From: JOPF133 sp035505095
Lineage (GTDB): Bacteria > Acidobacteriota > Terriglobia > Bryobacterales > Bryobacteraceae
DNA: 64,000 nt
NCBI GenBank assembly: GCA_035505095.1
Contig: DATJRE010000239.1
Location: forward strand, 22,928-86,927
Direction of reading: 5' to 3'
Shown: positions 62,692 to 64,000 of the stretch, in pieces
Layout of the letters: each line of letters begins with the position of its first letter
Position numbering within the stretch: position 1 is the first letter of the stretch
Notes under the pieces: generated by a model
What the model saw: only the letters and a program-made list of their open reading frames with translations
Told to the model about the DNA's origin: nothing
Databases searched by the model: none
Program-made: the position numbers and the translations under genes

Positions 62692-63408
62692 TTACTTTTC
62701 AGGCGAATTTACGCCCGCCGGCTCAGCCTCGGAGGGTCCCGAACCTGGGGCGCGCCCTCCGCTGGTCGTGATCGGATTCTCCGTTACGAAGTATGATACG
62801 GCATCCGAAATTTTTTGTTCCTCTTCTTGTTTCTTCAGGCGCCAGGCGAAGAAGCGTTCTTTTTCCTTGGCCACGGCGTCGCTGTTGGCCTGAATACGGG
62901 CGCGGTAATCGGCTACCACGCGGTCCATTTCCGCCTGGATCTGCTGATTTTCCTTAGTCTTGGCGGCTTCCAGGTCGGCCAGGGACTTCTCCTGGACGCG
63001 CTCGAAGGTGTCGAGCGCCCGGTCGCGCTTGACGGCATCTTCGATCACTTCCTGCAAGGGGGCCCCGGCGGCCTCCAGGGCCACCAGAACCGAGCTGCGC
63101 TTCACATCCTTGGGAAGGTTGCGAATGTGCTCACTGCGCAGCATATCGCCAATCTTCATGATGGTGAAGCCGTGCGGCGGCGGCTGAATCTCCGCCGCAT
63201 CGTAGATTTCCTGGAAGGACGTGGGATTGGCGGCCGCCGAGCGGGCCACCGCGGGCGTGGGGGCGGGCGGGGGCGCCAGGCTGGCGGCAATGTCGGCCAC
63301 CGCCTGGGCGGCGTTCGATGAAGGCGCTGCCGCATCGGCCTGCGGAGCGCTTTCCCGCGAGGGCCGATCGTTCACCGAGAAGAAATATTCGTGCCACTTC
63401 TTGCTCAT
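62692..63408 (-). CDS. Coiled-coil protein upstream of pspA
   Basis: A 238-residue soluble protein. A disordered N-terminus rich in Ala/Pro (about 15-60), a short helical domain (IMKIGDMLRSEHIRNLPKDVKRSSVLVALEAAGAPLQEVIEDAVKR), and a long coiled coil (about 130-205: AAKTKENQQIQAEMDRVVADY) resembling PspA-type or tethering helices, then a disordered tail. No family is assigned. It is the first gene of the PspA operon and may be a PspA partner or regulator. Confidence 0.65.
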   Translation of the reverse strand: MSKKWHEYFFSVNDRPSRESAPQADAAAPSSNAAQAVADIAASLAPPPAPTPAVARSAAANPTSFQEIYDAAEIQPPPHGFTIMKIGDMLRSEHIRNLPKDVKRSSVLVALEAAGAPLQEVIEDAVKRDRALDTFERVQEKSLADLEAAKTKENQQIQAEMDRVVADYRARIQANSDAVAKEKERFFAWRLKKQEEEQKISDAVSYFVTENPITTSGGRAPGSGPSEAEPAGVNSPEK

Positions 63409-63949
63409 TAGAGCACTAAGGCCTCACACGCGAGCGTATTACACGGAAAAGGGTAAGGTCAAGGCAGGTAGGAAAGGATTGAGCCCGCAAGCCGCGCCGC
63501 AGCGCCCTGCGGATCGAGCAGATGGGCCTACCCGGCTGCGGCTGTTTTGGACACGCCGCGCTTCGACGCGAGGCCCAGCCGAACCTCCCAGAGTCGGCGC
63601 CCGGCCGGCGCAGCGCCACGCCCAAAGCCCGACGCGCCGCGAAAACGCGAAGAAATTCTCCGCGAAGAATCGCGACCTCTCTTCTTGCCCCTTCCTCAGC
63701 GGTGAACGGGCCCCGGGGCGCCCGGGTTTTTCTCTCGAGTTCTTCTCTTGTTTTTCCTCTTGGTTTTTTCCTTGGTTTTCTCCGCGCTTCCTCCGCGCCC
63801 TCCGCGTCTCCGCGGTGAATGGGCCCCCCCATTTTCCTCGTTCGCAAAGTTCCCCAGCTACATTTCCTTCCCTATCAACCACTTACGAGCCCACCCCCAA
63901 GCCGCCGCTCTCTCGCATGTTAAACGTGAGCTTTCGGAAAGGAACTCCG
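63409..63949. other. Intergenic region with polypyrimidine tract and repeats
   Basis: 541 nt upstream of the PspA operon and of the gene that begins at 63950. It contains a long T/C-rich tract (63725-63790) and the CTCCGCG repeats listed below. No convincing gene: the open frames on the minus strand are translations of the repeat. Promoters for both operons must lie here. Confidence 0.6.
63695..63827. repeat. Paired CGCGGTGAAT-type dispersed repeat
   Basis: Two copies of a 20-bp element, CTCAGCGGTGAACGGGCCCC (63695-63714) and CTCCGCGGTGAATGGGCCCC (63808-63827), flank a polypyrimidine tract and CTCCGCG-rich sequence. The motif CTCCGCGTCTCCGCGGTGAA belongs to an interspersed element common in high-GC genomes; a related copy is at 52455. 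Confidence 0.6.
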
Positions 63950-64000
63950 ATGACTCCGATGCCCAATCAACCCGCAACCTCCGTCGAACCATCCGGGGAA
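63950..64000 (+). CDS. Partial gene starting at the window end
   Basis: An ATG at 63950 with GGAAAGGAA about 6 nt upstream opens a frame of at least 17 codons (MTPMPNQPATSVEPSGE) that runs off the window. A second in-frame ATG lies at 63959. The N-terminus is Pro/Ser/Thr-rich and shows no family. Only the strong ribosome-binding site supports it. Confidence 0.5.
   Translation, partial: MTPMPNQPATSVEPSGE

Noticed and set aside
63416..63882. Minus-strand open frames upstream of the PspA operon
   Set aside because: Their sequence (Arg/Glu/Lys-rich, of the GDAEGAEEARR kind) is the translation of the CTCCGCG-type repeat, a common annotation artefact.

Overview
The window is a GC-rich bacterial chromosome segment, most likely from an acidobacterium of the Bryobacterales/Solibacter type. 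The evidence is two long MacB/ADOP-type permeases (one behind a PadR regulator), a TIGR03435 protein (a family known mainly from Solibacter and relatives), a TonB-dependent receptor with an N-terminal carboxypeptidase-regulatory-like domain, a sulfatase-TPR fusion and several two-component hybrid kinases. Genes are dense, often overlap by 4 nt (ATGA, GTGA or TTGA) and frequently start with GTG or TTG. I found no rRNA, tRNA, CRISPR array, transposase or phage genes. Names come from motif recognition only; no database search was run.

Layout. 1-7.3 kb: antiporter, Yip1/TPR membrane protein, Ste24-type protease, HDOD protein, secreted beta-propeller, a 23-bp degenerate tandem repeat, DUF4159 protein. 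7.3-15 kb: signalling block with a PAS hybrid kinase, Ogt, a six-PAS hybrid kinase and an HPt-REC protein. 15.3-21.8 kb: His-rich metal-binding protein, a 6-oxocamphor-hydrolase-like crotonase, and an MdtP-YtcA-MdtN-MdtO-like efflux operon. 21.8-30.3 kb: TonB receptor, sigma-54 activator, RidA, thioredoxin reductase, a low-complexity protein, a ClC channel co-transcribed with a MarR regulator. 30.3-38.2 kb: degenerate ADOP fragment, ADOP plus PadR, oxidoreductase, MarR-MFS-hydrolase operon, small proteins. 38.2-39.7 kb: a retron-type reverse transcriptase preceded by a structured non-coding segment that looks like an msr-msd RNA. 39.75-44.6 kb: a probable sphingolipid (ceramide) operon. 44.7-55.3 kb: sulfatase-TPR, second ADOP, TIM-barrel protein, LssY_C protein, an Oxygenase-NA/AlkB pair, TIGR03435 protein, RNase HI. 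55.4-63.4 kb: a nine-gene minus-strand operon joining PspA, a coiled-coil protein, a substrate-binding-protein/OmpA fusion, ABC permease and ATPase, a membrane coiled-coil protein, an AAA+ ATPase and an embedded nucleotidyltransferase pair. The window ends at the start of a plus-strand gene.

How they fit together. The two strongest candidates for an under-described system are the retron-like locus (38203-39709), with pairable a1/a2 arms around stem-loops just upstream of the reverse transcriptase, and the PspA/AAA+/ABC-like envelope operon (55431-63408), which looks like a membrane-stress machine with an ESCRT-III-like PspA and its own AAA+ ATPase. The ceramide cluster is the third: it combines a serine palmitoyltransferase-like enzyme, a GNAT-like ceramide synthase candidate, an inositolphosphotransferase-like PAP2 protein and a CerR-like reductase. 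Several genes carry a -10 hexamer a few bases before the start codon, which suggests leaderless transcripts.
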